Shown piece after piece: positions 1-11,184 of a stretch of DNA of 64,000 nt (position 1 is its first letter; every line of letters starts with the position of its first letter). The notes beneath the pieces were generated by a model. The model was not told where the DNA came from. It worked only from the letters and a program-made list of their open reading frames with translations, and searched no databases. This DNA is from Metellina segmentata (lineage: Eukaryota > Arthropoda > Arachnida > Araneae > Tetragnathidae), in contig OX375883.1 of the NCBI GenBank assembly GCA_947359465.1, positions 93,708,411-93,772,410 on the forward strand, in the 5' to 3' direction. The translations under genes and the position numbers were made by a program.

Positions 1-216
1 TTGCCGACATTTATCACGGAAAGAAATCATGGAGTTTCTATTATAATTATTGTTCAGACAACAGTTTCTCTTTCTAAGAGCAATAATATAAAAATAACAC
101 TCCATACCTCTTAAAGCTCAAGAAGTGTGAATACAAAAGTTGCTTTTTAGTTCTGTGTTACTACCATGCAAAAAAAACAGTTGTTACATTGCTAATGATA
201 GCAGGTGTGAATGTGA
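1..216. repeat. Partial spacer at the left edge
   Basis: This is the 3' part of a spacer of type a2, beginning inside the unit (GCCGACATTTATCACGG). It contains CTCTTTCTAAGAG, a TATAAAAATA stretch and the conserved block upstream of copy 1. Its tRNA lies outside the window, so the array extends to the left. Confidence 0.9.
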
Positions 217-298
217 GCAGTCGTGGCCGAGTGGTTAAGGCGATGGACTCGAAATCCATTGGGATATTCCCGCGTAGGTTCGAATCCTGTGGACTGCG
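217..298 (+). tRNA. tRNA-Ser(CGA) copy 1
   Basis: A-lineage, TAT loop. The end CCTGT-GGACTGC gives a G7:G66 mismatch and G-T wobbles in the T stem. T-run terminator. Same as copy 6. Confidence 0.8.
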
Positions 299-588
299 AT
301 AGTTTTTTTTTAAGTTATAAACATCTATTTTAGATATTAAAGCCACCAATGCTGTATAGGTAACTAGCATGTGTTGCCGACATTTATCACGGAAAGAAAT
401 CATGGAGTTTGTATTATAATTATTGTTCAGACAACAGTTTCTCTTTTAAAGAGTAATAATATAAAAATAACACTCCATACCTCTGTAAGCACGTAAAGTG
501 TGAATAGAAAAGTTGCTCATTACTGCTGTGTTACTACCATTCTAAAAAACAGTTGTTACATTGCTAATGATAGCAGGTGTGAATGTGA

Positions 589-670
589 GCAGTCGTGGCC
601 GAGAGGTTATGGCGATGGACTCGAAATCCATTGGGATCTTCCCGCGTAAGTTCGAATCCTACCGACTGCG
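589..670 (+). tRNA. tRNA-Ser(CGA) copy 2
   Basis: T-lineage with T16A (GAGAGG) and G52A, which leaves A52 opposite C62. T5CT5 terminator. Pair of copy 7. Confidence 0.78.
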
Positions 671-963
671 ATAGTTTTTCTTTTTAAGTTGTAAACATCT
701 ATTTTAGATATTAAAGTTACCAATTCTGTATAGGTAACTAGCATGTGTTTCCGACATTTATCACGGAAAGAAATCATGGAGTTTGTATTATAATTATTAT
801 TCAGACAACAGTTTCTCTTTCTAAGAGTAATAATATAAAAATAACACTCCATACCTCTTAAAGCCCAAGAAGTGTGAATACAAAAGTTGCTAATTAGTTC
901 TGTGTTACTACCATGCAAAAAAAACAGTTGTTACATTGCTAATGATAGCAGGTATGAATGTGA
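671..963. repeat. Spacer haplotype a2 (example)
   Basis: Haplotype a2 shares the first half of a1 (ACTAGCATGTG...CACGGAAAG) but has CTCTTTCTAAGAG in the middle. Its last part reads TTAAAGCCCAAGAAGTGTG, then GCTAATTAGTTCTG and a longer A-run. Downstream genes are mostly A-lineage. Confidence 0.8.
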
Positions 964-1045
964 GCAGTCGTGGCCGAGTGGTTAAGGCGATGGACTCGAA
1001 ATCCATTGGGATATTCCCGCGTAGGTTCGAATTCTACCGACCGCG
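964..1045 (+). tRNA. tRNA-Ser(CGA) copy 3
   Basis: A-lineage, TAT loop. C61T alters the end of the B box, and T70C gives an A3:C70 mismatch. T-run terminator. Same as copy 8. Confidence 0.75.
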
Positions 1046-1337
1046 ATAGTTTTTTTTTTTAAGTTATAAACATCTATTTTAGATATTAAAGTCACCAATG
1101 CTGTATAGGTAACTAGCATGTGTTGCCGACATTTATCACGGAAAGAAATCATGGAGTTTGTATTATAATTATTGTTCAGACAACAGTTTCTCTTTTAAAG
1201 AGTAATAATATAAAAATAACACTCCATACCTCTGTAAGCACGTAAAGTGTGAATAGAAAAGTTGCTCATTACTGCTGTGTTACTACCATGCTAAAAAACA
1301 TTTGTTACATTGCTAATGATAGCAGGTGCGAACGTGA
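1046..1337. repeat. Spacer haplotype a1 (example)
   Basis: Haplotype a1, usually found upstream of T-lineage genes. The first half has CCAATGCTGTATAGG and ACTAGCATGTG, giving an inverted repeat ATGCT-N12-AGCAT at 1098-1119. The middle has the near-palindrome CTCTTTTAAAGAG (1190-1202) followed by TATAAAAAT (1209-1217). The last part reads TGTAAGCACGTAAAGTGTG, then a short A-run and the conserved 36-bp block next to the gene. No tRNA-like A/B box pair or coding potential was seen in it. Confidence 0.85.
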
Positions 1338-1419
1338 GCAGTCGTGGCCGAGTGGTTATGGCGATGGACTCGAAATCCATTGGGATCTTCCCGCGTACGT
1401 TCGAATCCTACCGACTGCG
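1338..1419 (+). tRNA. tRNA-Ser(CGA) copy 4
   Basis: T-lineage with G52C (C52 opposite C62); otherwise all arms pair. T5CT4 terminator. Same as copy 9. Confidence 0.82.
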
Positions 1420-1713
1420 ATAGTTTTTCTTTTAAAGTTGTAAACATCTATTTTAGATATAAAAGTCACAAATATACTGTATAGGTAACTTGCAGATGTT
1501 TCCGGCACTTATCACACAAAGGAATCATTGAGTTTGTATTATAATTATTGTTCAGACCACAGTTTCTCTTTCTAAGAGTAATAATATAAAAAAACACTCC
1601 ATACCTCTTAAAGCCCAAGAAGTGTGAATACAAAAGTTGCTTTTTAGTTCTGTGTTACTACCATGCAAAAAAAACAGTTGTTACATTGCTAATGATAGCA
1701 GGTGTGAATGTGA
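1420..1713. repeat. Spacer haplotype b2 (example)
   Basis: Haplotype b2 differs in the first half: ACAAATATACTGTATAGG, ACTTGCAGATGTTTCCGG and CACACAAAGGAATCATTG, so the ATGCT/AGCAT inverted repeat is lost. The last part is the same as in a2. It typically follows a T-lineage gene and precedes an A-lineage gene. Confidence 0.85.
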
Positions 1714-1795
1714 GCAGTCGTGGCTGAGTGGTTAAGGCGATGGACTCGAAATCCATTGGGATATTCATGCGTAGGTTCGAATCCTACCGCATGCG
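1714..1795 (+). tRNA. tRNA-Ser(CGA) copy 5, damaged acceptor
   Basis: C12T, variable arm TTCATGC instead of TTCCCGC, and 3' acceptor CGCATGC, which unpairs positions 4 and 5. Terminator GTG then T-run. Close to copy 13. Confidence 0.68.
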
Positions 1796-2091
1796 ATAGT
1801 GTTTTTTTTAAAGTTATAAACATCTATTTTAGATAAATGGAAGTCACCAATGCTGTATAGGTAACTAGCATGTGTTGCCGACATTTATCACGGAAAGAAA
1901 TCATGGAGTTTCTATTATAATTATTGTTCAGACAACAGTTTCTCTTTCTAAGAGCAATAATATAAAAATAACACTCCATACCTCTTAAAGCTCAAGAAGT
2001 GTGAATACAAAAGTTGCTTTTTAGTTCTGTGTTACTACCATGCAAAAAAAAACAGTTGTTACATTGCTAATGATAGCAGGTGTGAATGTGA

Positions 2092-2173
2092 GCAGTCGTG
2101 GCCGAGTGGTTAAGGCGATGGACTCGAAATCCATTGGGATATTCCCGCGTAGGTTCGAATCCTGTGGACTGCG
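2092..2173 (+). tRNA. tRNA-Ser(CGA) copy 6
   Basis: As copy 1: A-lineage, TAT loop, G7:G66 mismatch and T-stem wobbles. T-run terminator. Confidence 0.8.
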
Positions 2174-2464
2174 ATAGTTTTTTTTTTAAGTTATAAACAT
2201 CTATTTTAGATATTAAAGCCACCAATGCTGTATAGGTAACTAGCATGTGTTGCCGACATTTATCACGGAAAGAAATCATGGAGTTTGTATTATAATTATT
2301 GTTCAGACAACAGTTTCTCTTTTAAAGAGTAATAATATAAAAATAACACTCCATACCTCTGTAAGCACGTAAAGTGTGAATAGAAAAGTTGCTCATTACT
2401 GCTGTGTTACTACCATTCTAAAAAACAGTTGTTACATTGCTAATGATAGCAGGTGTGAATGTGA

Positions 2465-2546
2465 GCAGTCGTGGTCGAGAGGTTATGGCGATGGACTCGA
2501 AATCCATTGGGATCTTCCCGCGTAAGTTCGAATCCTACCGACTGCG
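2465..2546 (+). tRNA. tRNA-Ser(CGA) copy 7
   Basis: As copy 2 (T16A, T22, G52A) with an extra C11T inside the A box. T5CT5 terminator. Confidence 0.75.
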
Positions 2547-2839
2547 ATAGTTTTTCTTTTTAAGTTGTAAACATCTATTTTAGATATTAAAGTTACCAAT
2601 TCTGTATAGGTAACTAGCATGTGTTTCCGACATTTATCACGGAAAGAAATCATGGAGTTTGTATTATAATTATTGTTCAGACAACAGTTTCTCTTTCTAA
2701 GAGTAATAATATAAAAATAACACTCCATACCTCTTAAAGCCCAAGAAGTGTGAATACAAAAGTTGCTAATTAGTTCTGTGTTACTACCATGCAAAAAAAA
2801 CAGTTGTTACATTGCTAATGATAGCAGGTATGAATGTGA

Positions 2840-2921
2840 GCAGTCGTGGCCGAGTGGTTAAGGCGATGGACTCGAAATCCATTGGGATATTCCCGCGTAG
2901 GTTCGAATTCTACCGACCGCG
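2840..2921 (+). tRNA. tRNA-Ser(CGA) copy 8
   Basis: As copy 3: C61T and T70C. T-run terminator. Confidence 0.75.
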
Positions 2922-3212
2922 ATAGTTTTTTTTTTAAGTTATAAACATCTATTTTAGATATTAAAGTCACCAATGCTGTATAGGTAACTAGCATGTGTTG
3001 CCGACATTTATCACGGAAAGAAATCATGGAGTTTGTATTATAATTATTGTTCAGACAACAGTTTCTCTTTTAAAGAGTAATAATATAAAAATAACACTCC
3101 ATACCTCTGTAAGCACGTAAAGTGTGAATAGAAAAGTTGCTCATTACTGCTGTGTTACTACCATGCTAAAAAACATTTGTTACATTGCTAATGATAGCAG
3201 GTGCGAATGTGA

Positions 3213-3294
3213 GCAGTCGTGGCCGAGTGGTTATGGCGATGGACTCGAAATCCATTGGGATCTTCCCGCGTACGTTCGAATCCTACCGACTGCG
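3213..3294 (+). tRNA. tRNA-Ser(CGA) copy 9
   Basis: T-lineage, G52C, as copy 4. T5CT4 terminator. Confidence 0.82.
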
Positions 3295-3589
3295 ATAGTT
3301 TTTCTTTTAAAGTTGTAAACATCTATTTTAGATATAAAAGTCACAAATATACTGTATAGGTAACTTGCAGATGTTTCCGGCACTTATCACACAAAGGAAT
3401 CATTGAGTTTGTATTATAATTATTGTTCAGACCACAGTTTCTCTTTCTAAGAGTAATAATATAAAAATAACACTCCATACCTCTTAAAGCCCAAGAAGTG
3501 TGAATACAAAAGTTGCTTTTTAGTTCTGTGTTACTACCATGCAAAAAAAACAGTTGTTACATTGCTAATGATAGCAGGTGTGAATGTGA

Positions 3590-3671
3590 GCAGTCGTGGC
3601 CGAGTGGTTAAGGCGATGGACTCGAAATCCATTGGGATTTTCCCGCGTAGGTTCGAATCCTACCGACTGCG
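3590..3671 (+). tRNA. tRNA-Ser(CGA) copy 10, intact
   Basis: Matches the consensus throughout; variable loop TTT. All stems pair and both promoter boxes are intact. T-run terminator. Confidence 0.94.
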
Positions 3672-3963
3672 ATAGTTTTTTTTTAAAGTTATAAACATCT
3701 ATTTTAGATATTAAAGTCACCAATGCTGTATAGGTAACTAGCATGTGTTTCCGACATTTATCACGGAAAGAAATCACGGAGTTTGTATTATAATTATTGT
3801 TCAGACCACAGTTTCTCTTTCTAAGAGTAATAATATAAAAAAACACTCCATACCTCTTAAAGCCCAAGAAGTGTGAATACAAAAGTTGCTTTTTAGTTCT
3901 GTGTTACTACCATGCAAAAAAAAACAGTTGTTACATTGCTAATGATAGCAGGTGTGAATGTGA

Positions 3964-4045
3964 GCAGTCGTGGCCGAGTGGTTAAGGCGATGGACTCGAA
4001 ATCCATTGGGATATTCATGCGTAGGTTCGAATCCTACCGCATGCG
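3964..4045 (+). tRNA. tRNA-Ser(CGA) copy 11, damaged acceptor
   Basis: Variable arm TTCATGC and acceptor CGCATGC as in copy 5, but with a normal A box. T-run terminator after GTG. Confidence 0.7.
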
Positions 4046-4338
4046 ATAGTGTTTTTTTTTAAGTTATAAACATCTATTTTAGATAAATGAAGTCACCAAT
4101 GCTGTATAGGTAACTAGCATGTGTTGCCGACTTTTATCACGGAAAGAAATCATGGAGTTTGTATTATAATTATTGTTCAGACAACAGTTTCTCTTTTAAA
4201 GAGTAATAATATAAAAATAACACTCCATACCTCTGTAAGCACGTAAAGTGTGAACAGAAAAGTTGCTCATTACTGCTGTGTTACTACCATGCTAAAAAAC
4301 AGTTGTTACATTGCTAATGATAGCAGGTGTGAAAGTGA

Positions 4339-4420
4339 GCAGTCGTGGCCGAGTGGTTATGGCGATGGACTCGATATCCATTGGGATCTTCAAGAGTAGG
4401 TTGGAATCCTACCGACTGCG
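4339..4420 (+). pseudogene. tRNA-Ser(CGA) pseudogene copy 12
   Basis: T22, A37T in the anticodon loop, variable arm CAAGAG, and C56G in the T loop, which removes the invariant C of the B box. Transcription and folding are both doubtful. Confidence 0.65.
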
Positions 4421-4711
4421 ATAGTTTTTCTTTTTAAGTTGTAAACATCTATTTTAGATATTAAAGTCACCAATGCTGTATAGGTAACTAGCATGTGTTT
4501 CCGACATTTATCACGGAAAGAAATCACGGAGTTTGTATTATAATTATTGTTCAGACCACAGTTTCTCTTTCTAAGAGTAATAATATAAAAAAACACTCCA
4601 TACCTCTTAAAGCCCAAGAAGTGTGAATACAAAAGTTGCTTTTTAGTTCTGTGTTACTACCATGCAAAAAAACAGTTGTTACATTGCTAATGATAGCAGG
4701 TGTGAATGTGA

Positions 4712-4793
4712 GCAGTCGTGGCTGAGTGGTTAAGGCGATGGACTCGAAATCCATTGGGATATTCATGCGTAGGTTCGAATCCTACCGCATGCG
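4712..4793 (+). tRNA. tRNA-Ser(CGA) copy 13, damaged acceptor
   Basis: As copy 5: C12T, TTCATGC variable arm, CGCATGC acceptor. T-run terminator. Confidence 0.68.
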
Positions 4794-5088
4794 ATAGTGT
4801 TTTTTTTTAAGTTATAAACATCTATTTTAGATAAATGAAGTCACCAATGCTGTATAGGTAACTAGCATGTGTTGCCGACATTTATCACGGAAAGAAATCA
4901 TGGAGTTTCTATTATAATTATTGTTCAGACAACAGTTTCTCTTTCTAAGAGCAATAATATAAAAATAACACTCCATACCTCTTAAAGCTCAAGAAGTGTG
5001 AATACAAAAGTTGCTTTTTAGTTCTGTGTTACTACCATGCAAAAAAAAACAGTTGTTACATTGCTAATGATAGCAGGTGTGAATGTGA

Positions 5089-5170
5089 GCAGTCGTGGCC
5101 GAGTGGTTAAGGCGATGGACTCGAAATCCATTGGGATCTTCCCGCGTACGTTCGAATCCTACCGACTGCG
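5089..5170 (+). tRNA. tRNA-Ser(CGA) copy 14
   Basis: A22 but G52C: a mix of A-lineage 5' half and T-lineage 3' half, so probably a recombinant within the gene. T5CT4 terminator. Confidence 0.84.
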
Positions 5171-5466
5171 ATAGTTTTTCTTTTAAAGTTGTAAACATCT
5201 ATTTTAGATATTAAAGTCACAAATATACTGTATAAGTAACTTGCAGGTGTTTCCGGCACTTATCACACAAAGGAATCATTGAGTTTGTATTATAATTATT
5301 GTTGAGACCACAATTCCTCTTTCTAAGAGTAATAATATAAAAATAACACTCCATACCTCTTAAAGCCCAAGAAGTGTGAAAACAAAAGTTGCTTTTTAGT
5401 TCTGTGTTACTACCATGCAAAAAAAAACAATTGTTACATTGCTAATGATAGCAGGTGTGAATGTGA

Positions 5467-5548
5467 GCATTCGTGGCCGAGTGGTTATGGCGATGTACTC
5501 GAAATCCATTGGGATATTCCCGCGTAGGTTCGAATCCTGTGGACTGCG
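5467..5548 (+). tRNA. tRNA-Ser(CGA) copy 15
   Basis: G4T and G30T unpair one position each in the acceptor and anticodon stems; T22; 3' end like copy 1 (G66). T-run terminator. Confidence 0.65.
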
Positions 5549-5838
5549 ATAGTTTTTTTTTAAGTTATAAACATCTATTTTAGATATTAAAGCCACCAAT
5601 GCTGTATAGGTAACTAGCATGTGTTGCCGACATTTATCACGGAAAGAAATCATGGAGTTTGTATTATAATTATTGTTCAGACAACAGTTTCTCTTTTAAA
5701 GAGTAATAATATAAAAATAACACTCCATACCTCTGTAAGCACGTAAAGTGTGAATAGAAAAGTTGCTCATTACTGCTGTGTTACTACCATTCTAAAAAAC
5801 AGTTGTTACATTGCTAATGATAGCAGGTGTGAATGTGA

Positions 5839-5920
5839 GCAGTCGTGGCCGAGAGGTTATGGCGAGGGACTCGAAATCCATTGGGATCTTCCCGCGTAAG
5901 TTCGAATCCTACCGACTGCG
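5839..5920 (+). tRNA. tRNA-Ser(CGA) copy 16
   Basis: As copy 2 (T16A, T22, G52A) plus T28G in the anticodon stem. T5CT5 terminator. Confidence 0.72.
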
Positions 5921-6212
5921 ATAGTTTTTCTTTTTAAGTTGTAAACATCTATTTTAGATATTAAAGTTACCAATTCTGTATAGGTAACTAGCATGTGTTT
6001 CCGACATTTATCACGGAAAGAAATCATGGAGTTTGTATTATAATTATTGTTCAGACAACAGTTTCTCTTTCTAAGAGTAATAATATAAAAATAACACTCC
6101 ATACCTCTGTAAGCACGTAAAGTGTGAATAGAAAAGTTGCTCATTACTGCTGTGTTACTACCATGCTAAAAAACATTTGTTACATTGCTAATGATAGCAG
6201 GTGCGAATGTGA

Positions 6213-6294
6213 GCAGTCGTGGCCGAGTGGTTATGGCGATGGACTCGAAATCCATTGGGATCTTCCCGCGTACGTTCGAATCCTACCGACTGCG
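6213..6294 (+). tRNA. tRNA-Ser(CGA) copy 17
   Basis: T-lineage, G52C, as copies 4 and 9. T5CT4 terminator. Confidence 0.82.
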
Positions 6295-6590
6295 ATAGTT
6301 TTTCTTTTCAAGTTGTAAACATGTATTTTAGATATTAAAGTCACAAATATACTGTATAAGTAACTTGCAGGTGTTTCCGGCACTTATCACACAAATGAAT
6401 CATTGAGTTTGTATTATAATTATTGTTGAGACCACAATTCCTCTTTCTAAGAGTAATAATATAAAAATAACACTCCATACCTCTTAAAGCCCAAGAAGTG
6501 TGAAAACAAAAGTTGCTTTTTAGTTCTGTGTTACTACCATGCAAAAAAAAACAATTGTTACATTGCTAACGATAGCAGGTGTGAATGTGA

Positions 6591-6672
6591 GCATTCGTGG
6601 CCGAGTGGTTATGGCGATGTACTCGAAATCCATTGGGATATTCCCGCGTAGGTTCGAATCCTACCGACTGCG
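6591..6672 (+). tRNA. tRNA-Ser(CGA) copy 18
   Basis: G4T, T22 and G30T, with a consensus T arm. T5CT5 terminator. Same changes as copy 28. Confidence 0.72.
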
Positions 6673-6962
6673 ATAGTTTTTCTTTTTAAGTTGTAAACAT
6701 CTATTTTAGATATTAAAGTCACCAATGCTGTATAGGTAACTAGCATGTGTTTCCGACATTTATCAAGGAAAGAAATCATGGAGTTTGTATTATAATTATT
6801 GTTCAGACAACAGTTTCTCTTTTAAAGAGTAATAATATAAAAATAACACTCCATACCTCTGTAAGCACGTAAAGTGTGAACAGAAAATTGCTCATTACTG
6901 CTGTGTTACTACCATTCTAAAATTAGTTGTTACATTGCTAATGATAGCAGGTGTGAATGTGA

Positions 6963-7044
6963 GCAGTCGTGGCCGAGTGGTTATGGCGATGGACTCGAAA
7001 TCCATTGGGATCTTCCCGCGTATGTTCGAATCCTACCGACTGCG
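6963..7044 (+). tRNA. tRNA-Ser(CGA) copy 19
   Basis: T-lineage, G52T; otherwise consensus. T5CT5 terminator. First gene of the 2,632-bp repeat. Confidence 0.83.
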
Positions 7045-7340
7045 ATAGTTTTTCTTTTTATGTTGTAAACATCTATTTTAGATATTAAAGTCACAAATAT
7101 ACTGTATAGGTAACTTGCAGATGTTTCCGGCACTTATCACACAAAGGAATCATTGAGTTTGTATAATAATTATTGTTCAGACAACAGTTTCTCTTTCTAA
7201 GAGTAATAATATAAAAATAACACTCCATACCTCTTAAAGCCCAAGAAGTGTGAATACAAAAGTTGCTTATTAGTTCTGTGTTACTACCATGCAAAAAAAA
7301 ACAGTTGTTACATTGCTAATGATAGCAGGTGTGAATGTGA

Positions 7341-7422
7341 GCAGTCGTGGCCGAGTGGTTAAAGCGATGGACTCGAAATCCATTGGGATCTTCCCGCGTA
7401 CGTTCGAATCCTACCGACTGCG
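7341..7422 (+). tRNA. tRNA-Ser(CGA) copy 20
   Basis: G23A breaks the C12-G23 D-stem pair; G52C. T5CT4 terminator. Same as copy 27. Confidence 0.76.
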
Positions 7423-7718
7423 ATAGTTTTTCTTTTAAAGTTGTAAACATCTATTTTAGATATTAAAGTCACAAATATACTGTATAAGTAAATTGCAGGT
7501 GTTTCCGGCACTTATCACACAAAGGAATCATTGAGTTTGTATTATAATTATTGTTGAGACCACAATTCCTCTTTCTAAGAGTAATAATATAAAAATAACA
7601 CTCCATACCTCTTAAAGCCCAAGAAGTGTGAAAACAAAAGTTGCTTTTTAGTTCTGTGTTACTACCATGCAAAAAAAAACAATTGTTACATTGCTAATGA
7701 TAGCAGGTGTGAATGTGA

Positions 7719-7800
7719 GCATTCGTGGCCGAGTGGTTATGGCGATGGACTCGAAATCCATTGGGATATTCCCGCGTAGGTTCGAATATTACCGACTGCG
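7719..7800 (+). tRNA. tRNA-Ser(CGA) copy 21
   Basis: G4T, T22, and C61A with C62T, so the B box ends AATAT instead of AATCC. T5CT5 terminator. Confidence 0.65.
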
Positions 7801-8092
7801 ATAGTTTTTCTTTTTAAGTTGTAAACATCTATTTTAGATATTAAATTCACCAATGCTGTATAGGTAACTAGCATGTGTTTCCGACATTTATCACGGAAAG
7901 AAATCATGGAGATTGTATTATAATTTTTGTTCAGACAATAGTTTCTCTTTTAAAGAGTAATAATATAAAAATAACACTCAATATCTCTGTAAGCACGTAA
8001 AGTGTGAATAGAATAGTTTCTCATTACTGCTGTGTTACTACCATGCTAAAAAACATTTGTTACATTGCTAATGATAGCAGATGTGAATGTGA

Positions 8093-8174
8093 GCAGTCGT
8101 GACCGAGTGGTTATGGCGATGGACTCGAAATCCATTGGGATCTTCCCGCGTATGTTCGAATCCTACCGACTGCG
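8093..8174 (+). tRNA. tRNA-Ser(CGA) copy 22
   Basis: G10A in the A box (TGACC), T22, G52T. T5CT5 terminator. Same as copy 29. Confidence 0.74.
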
Positions 8175-8471
8175 ATAGTTTTTCTTTTTAAGTTGTAAAC
8201 ATCTATTTTAGATATTAAAGTCACAAATATACTGTATAGGTAACTTGCAGATGTTTCCGGCACTTATCACACAAAGGAATCATTGAGTTTGTATTATAAT
8301 TATTGTTCAGACCACAGTTTCTCTTTCTAAGAGTAATAATATAAAAATAACACTCCATACCTCTTAAAGCCCAAGAAGTGTGAATACAAAAGTTGCTTTT
8401 TAGTTCTGTGTTACTACCATGCAAAAAAAAAACAGTTGTTACATTGCTAATGATAGCAGGTGTGAATGTGA

Positions 8472-8553
8472 GCAGTCGTGGCCGAGTGGTTAAGGCGATG
8501 GACTCGAAATCCATTTTGATTTTCCCGCGTAGGTTCGAATCCTACCGACTGCG
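8472..8553 (+). tRNA. tRNA-Ser(CGA) copy 23
   Basis: Consensus except for the variable arm, TTTTGA instead of TTGGGA, which weakens that stem. T-run terminator. Confidence 0.84.
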
Positions 8554-8844
8554 ATAGTTTTTTTTTAAAGTTATAAACATCTATTTTAGATATTAAAGTA
8601 ACCAATGCTGTATAGGTAACTAGCATGTGTTTCCGACATTTATCACGGAAAGAAATCATGGAGTTTGTATTATAATTATTGTTCAGACAACAGTTTCTCT
8701 TTTAAAGAGCAATAATATAAAAATAACACTCCATACCTCTGTAAGCACGTAAAGTGTGAATAGAAAAGTTGCTCAATACTGCTGTGTTACTACCATGCTA
8801 AAAAACAGTTGTTACATTGCTAATGATAGCACGTGTAAATGTAA

Positions 8845-8926
8845 GCAGTCGTGGCCGAGTGGTTAAGGCGATGGACTCGAAATCCATTGGGGTCTTCCCG
8901 CGTAGGTTCGAATCCTGCCGAAAGCG
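8845..8926 (+). tRNA. tRNA-Ser(CGA) copy 24, damaged acceptor
   Basis: The acceptor 3' strand is CGAAAGC, unpairing positions 3 and 4. Variable arm GGGGTCT; T50-G64 wobble. T5CT5 terminator. Same as copies 31 and 41. Confidence 0.72.
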
Positions 8927-9222
8927 ATAGTTTTTCTTTTTAAGTTGTAAACATCTATTTTAGATATTAAAGTCACAAATATACTGTATAGGTAACTTGC
9001 AGATGTTTCCGGCACTTATCACACAAAGGAATCATTGAGTTTGTATTATAATTATTGTTCAGACCACAGTTCCTCTTTCTAAGAGTAATAATATAAAAAT
9101 AACACTCCATACCTCTTAAAGCCCAAGAAGTGTGAAAACAAAAGTTGCTTTTTAGTTCTGTGTTACTACCATGCAAAATAAAACAGTTGTTACATTGCTA
9201 ATGATAGCAGGTGTCAATGTGA

Positions 9223-9304
9223 GCATTCGTGGCCGAGTGGTTAAGGCGATGGACTCGAAATCCATTGGGATATTCCCGCGTAGGTTCGAATCCTACCGAC
9301 TGCG
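9223..9304 (+). tRNA. tRNA-Ser(CGA) copy 25
   Basis: Single change G4T (T4:C69 mismatch); TAT loop. T5CT5 terminator. Same as copy 32. Confidence 0.85.
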
Positions 9305-9594
9305 ATAGTTTTTCTTTTTAAGTTGTAAACATCTATTTTAGATATTAAAGTCACCAATGCTGTATAGGTAACTAGCATGTGTTTCCGACATTTATCACGG
9401 AAAGAAATCATGGAGTTTGTATTATAATTATTGTTCAGACAACAGTTTCTCTTTTAAAGAGTAATAATATAAAAATAACACTCCATACCTCTGTAAGCAC
9501 GTAAAGTGTGAACAGAAAATTGCTCATTACTGCTGTGTTACTACCATTCTAAAATTAGTTGTTACATTGCTAATGATAGCAGGTGTGAATGTGA

Positions 9595-9676
9595 GCAGTC
9601 GTGGCCGAGTGGTTATGGCGATGGACTCGAAATCCATTGTGATCTTCCCGCGTATGTTCGAATCCTACCGACTGCG
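9595..9676 (+). tRNA. tRNA-Ser(CGA) copy 26
   Basis: T-lineage, G52T, with one variable-arm G changed to T (TTGTGA). T5CT5 terminator. Confidence 0.8.
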
Positions 9677-9972
9677 ATAGTTTTTCTTTTTATGTTGTAA
9701 ACATCTATTTTAGATATTAAAGTCACAAATATACTGTATAGGTAACTTGCAGATGTGTCCGGCACTTATCACACAAAGGAATCATTGAGTTTGTATAATA
9801 ATTATTGTTCAGACAACAGTTTCTCTTTCTAAGAGTAATAATATAAAAATAACACTCCATACCTCTTAAAGCCCAAGAAGTGTGAATACAAAAGTTGCTT
9901 ATTAGTTCTGTGTTACTACCATGCAAAAAAAAACAGTTGTTACATTGCTAATGATAGCAGGTGTGAATGTGA

Positions 9973-10054
9973 GCAGTCGTGGCCGAGTGGTTAAAGCGAT
10001 GGACTCGAAATCCATTGGGATCTTCCCGCGTACGTTCGAATCCTACCGACTGCG
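9973..10054 (+). tRNA. tRNA-Ser(CGA) copy 27
   Basis: G23A and G52C, as copy 20. T5CT4 terminator. Confidence 0.76.
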
Positions 10055-10350
10055 ATAGTTTTTCTTTTAAAGTTGTAAACATCTATTTTAGATATTAAAG
10101 TCACAAATATACTGTATAAGTAAATTGCAGGTGTTTCCGGCACTTATCACACAAAGGAATCATTGAGTTTGTATTATAATTATTGTTGAGACCACAATTC
10201 CTCTTTCTAAGAGTAATAATATAAAAATAACACTCCATACCTCTTAAAGCCCAAGAAGTGTGAAAACAAAAGTTGCTTTTTAGTTCTGTGTTACTACCAT
10301 GCAAAAAAAAACAATTGTTACATTGCTAATGATAGCAGGTGTGAATGTGA

Positions 10351-10432
10351 GCATTCGTGGCCGAGTGGTTATGGCGATGTACTCGAAATCCATTGGGATA
10401 TTCCCGCGTAGGTTCGAATCCTACCGACTGCG
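10351..10432 (+). tRNA. tRNA-Ser(CGA) copy 28
   Basis: G4T, T22, G30T, as copy 18. T5CT5 terminator. Confidence 0.72.
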
Positions 10433-10724
10433 ATAGTTTTTCTTTTTAAGTTGTAAACATCTATTTTAGATATTAAATTCACCAATGCTGTATAGGTAAC
10501 TAGCATGTGTTTCCGACATTTATCACGGAAAGAAATCATGGAGATTGTATTATAATTTTTGTTCAGACAATAGTTTCTCTTTTAAAGAGTAATAATATAA
10601 AAATAACACTCAATATCTCTGTAAGCACGTAAAGTGTGAATAGAATAGTTTCTCATTACTGCTGTGTTACTACCATGCTAAAAAACATTTGTTACATTGC
10701 TAATGATAGCAGATGTGAATGTGA

Positions 10725-10806
10725 GCAGTCGTGACCGAGTGGTTATGGCGATGGACTCGAAATCCATTGGGATCTTCCCGCGTATGTTCGAATCCTACCG
10801 ACTGCG
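10725..10806 (+). tRNA. tRNA-Ser(CGA) copy 29
   Basis: G10A, T22, G52T, as copy 22. T5CT5 terminator. Confidence 0.74.
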
Positions 10807-11102
10807 ATAGTTTTTCTTTTTAAGTTATAAACATCTATTTTAGATATTAAAGTCACAAATATACTGTATAGGTAACTTGCAGATGTTTCCGGCACTTATC
10901 ACACAAAGGAATCATTGAGTTTGTATTATAATTATTGTTCAGACCACAGTTTCTCTTTCTAAGAGTAATAATATAAAAATAACACTCCATACCTCTTAAA
11001 GCCCAAGAAGTGTGAATACAAAAGTTGCTTTTTAGTTCTGTGTTACTACCATGCAAAAAAAAACAGTTGTTACATTGCTAATGATAGTAGGTGTGAATGT
11101 GA

Positions 11103-11184
11103 GCAGTCGTGGCCGAGTGGTTAAGGCGATGGACTCGAAATCCATTGGGATTTTCCCGCGTAGGTTCGAATCCTACCGACTGCG
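11103..11184 (+). tRNA. tRNA-Ser(CGA) copy 30, intact
   Basis: Consensus throughout, TTT loop. Its partner in the 2,632-bp repeat, copy 23, has a damaged variable arm. T-run terminator. Confidence 0.94.

Larger units (their letters stand above)
217..3963 (+). repeat. Higher-order repeat, 5 units, 1,875 bp (copies 1-5 and 6-10)
   Basis: Copies 6-9 carry the same diagnostic changes as copies 1-4 in the same order, shifted by 1,875-1,876 bp. The fifth member differs (copy 5 has a damaged acceptor, copy 10 is intact), so the repeat was edited after it formed. Confidence 0.8.

Noticed and set aside
1046..1337. A second Pol III gene (5S-like or snRNA-like) in the spacer
   Set aside because: I looked for an A/B box pair, a 5S-type internal control region and a PSE/TATA arrangement in the correct spacing and found none convincing.
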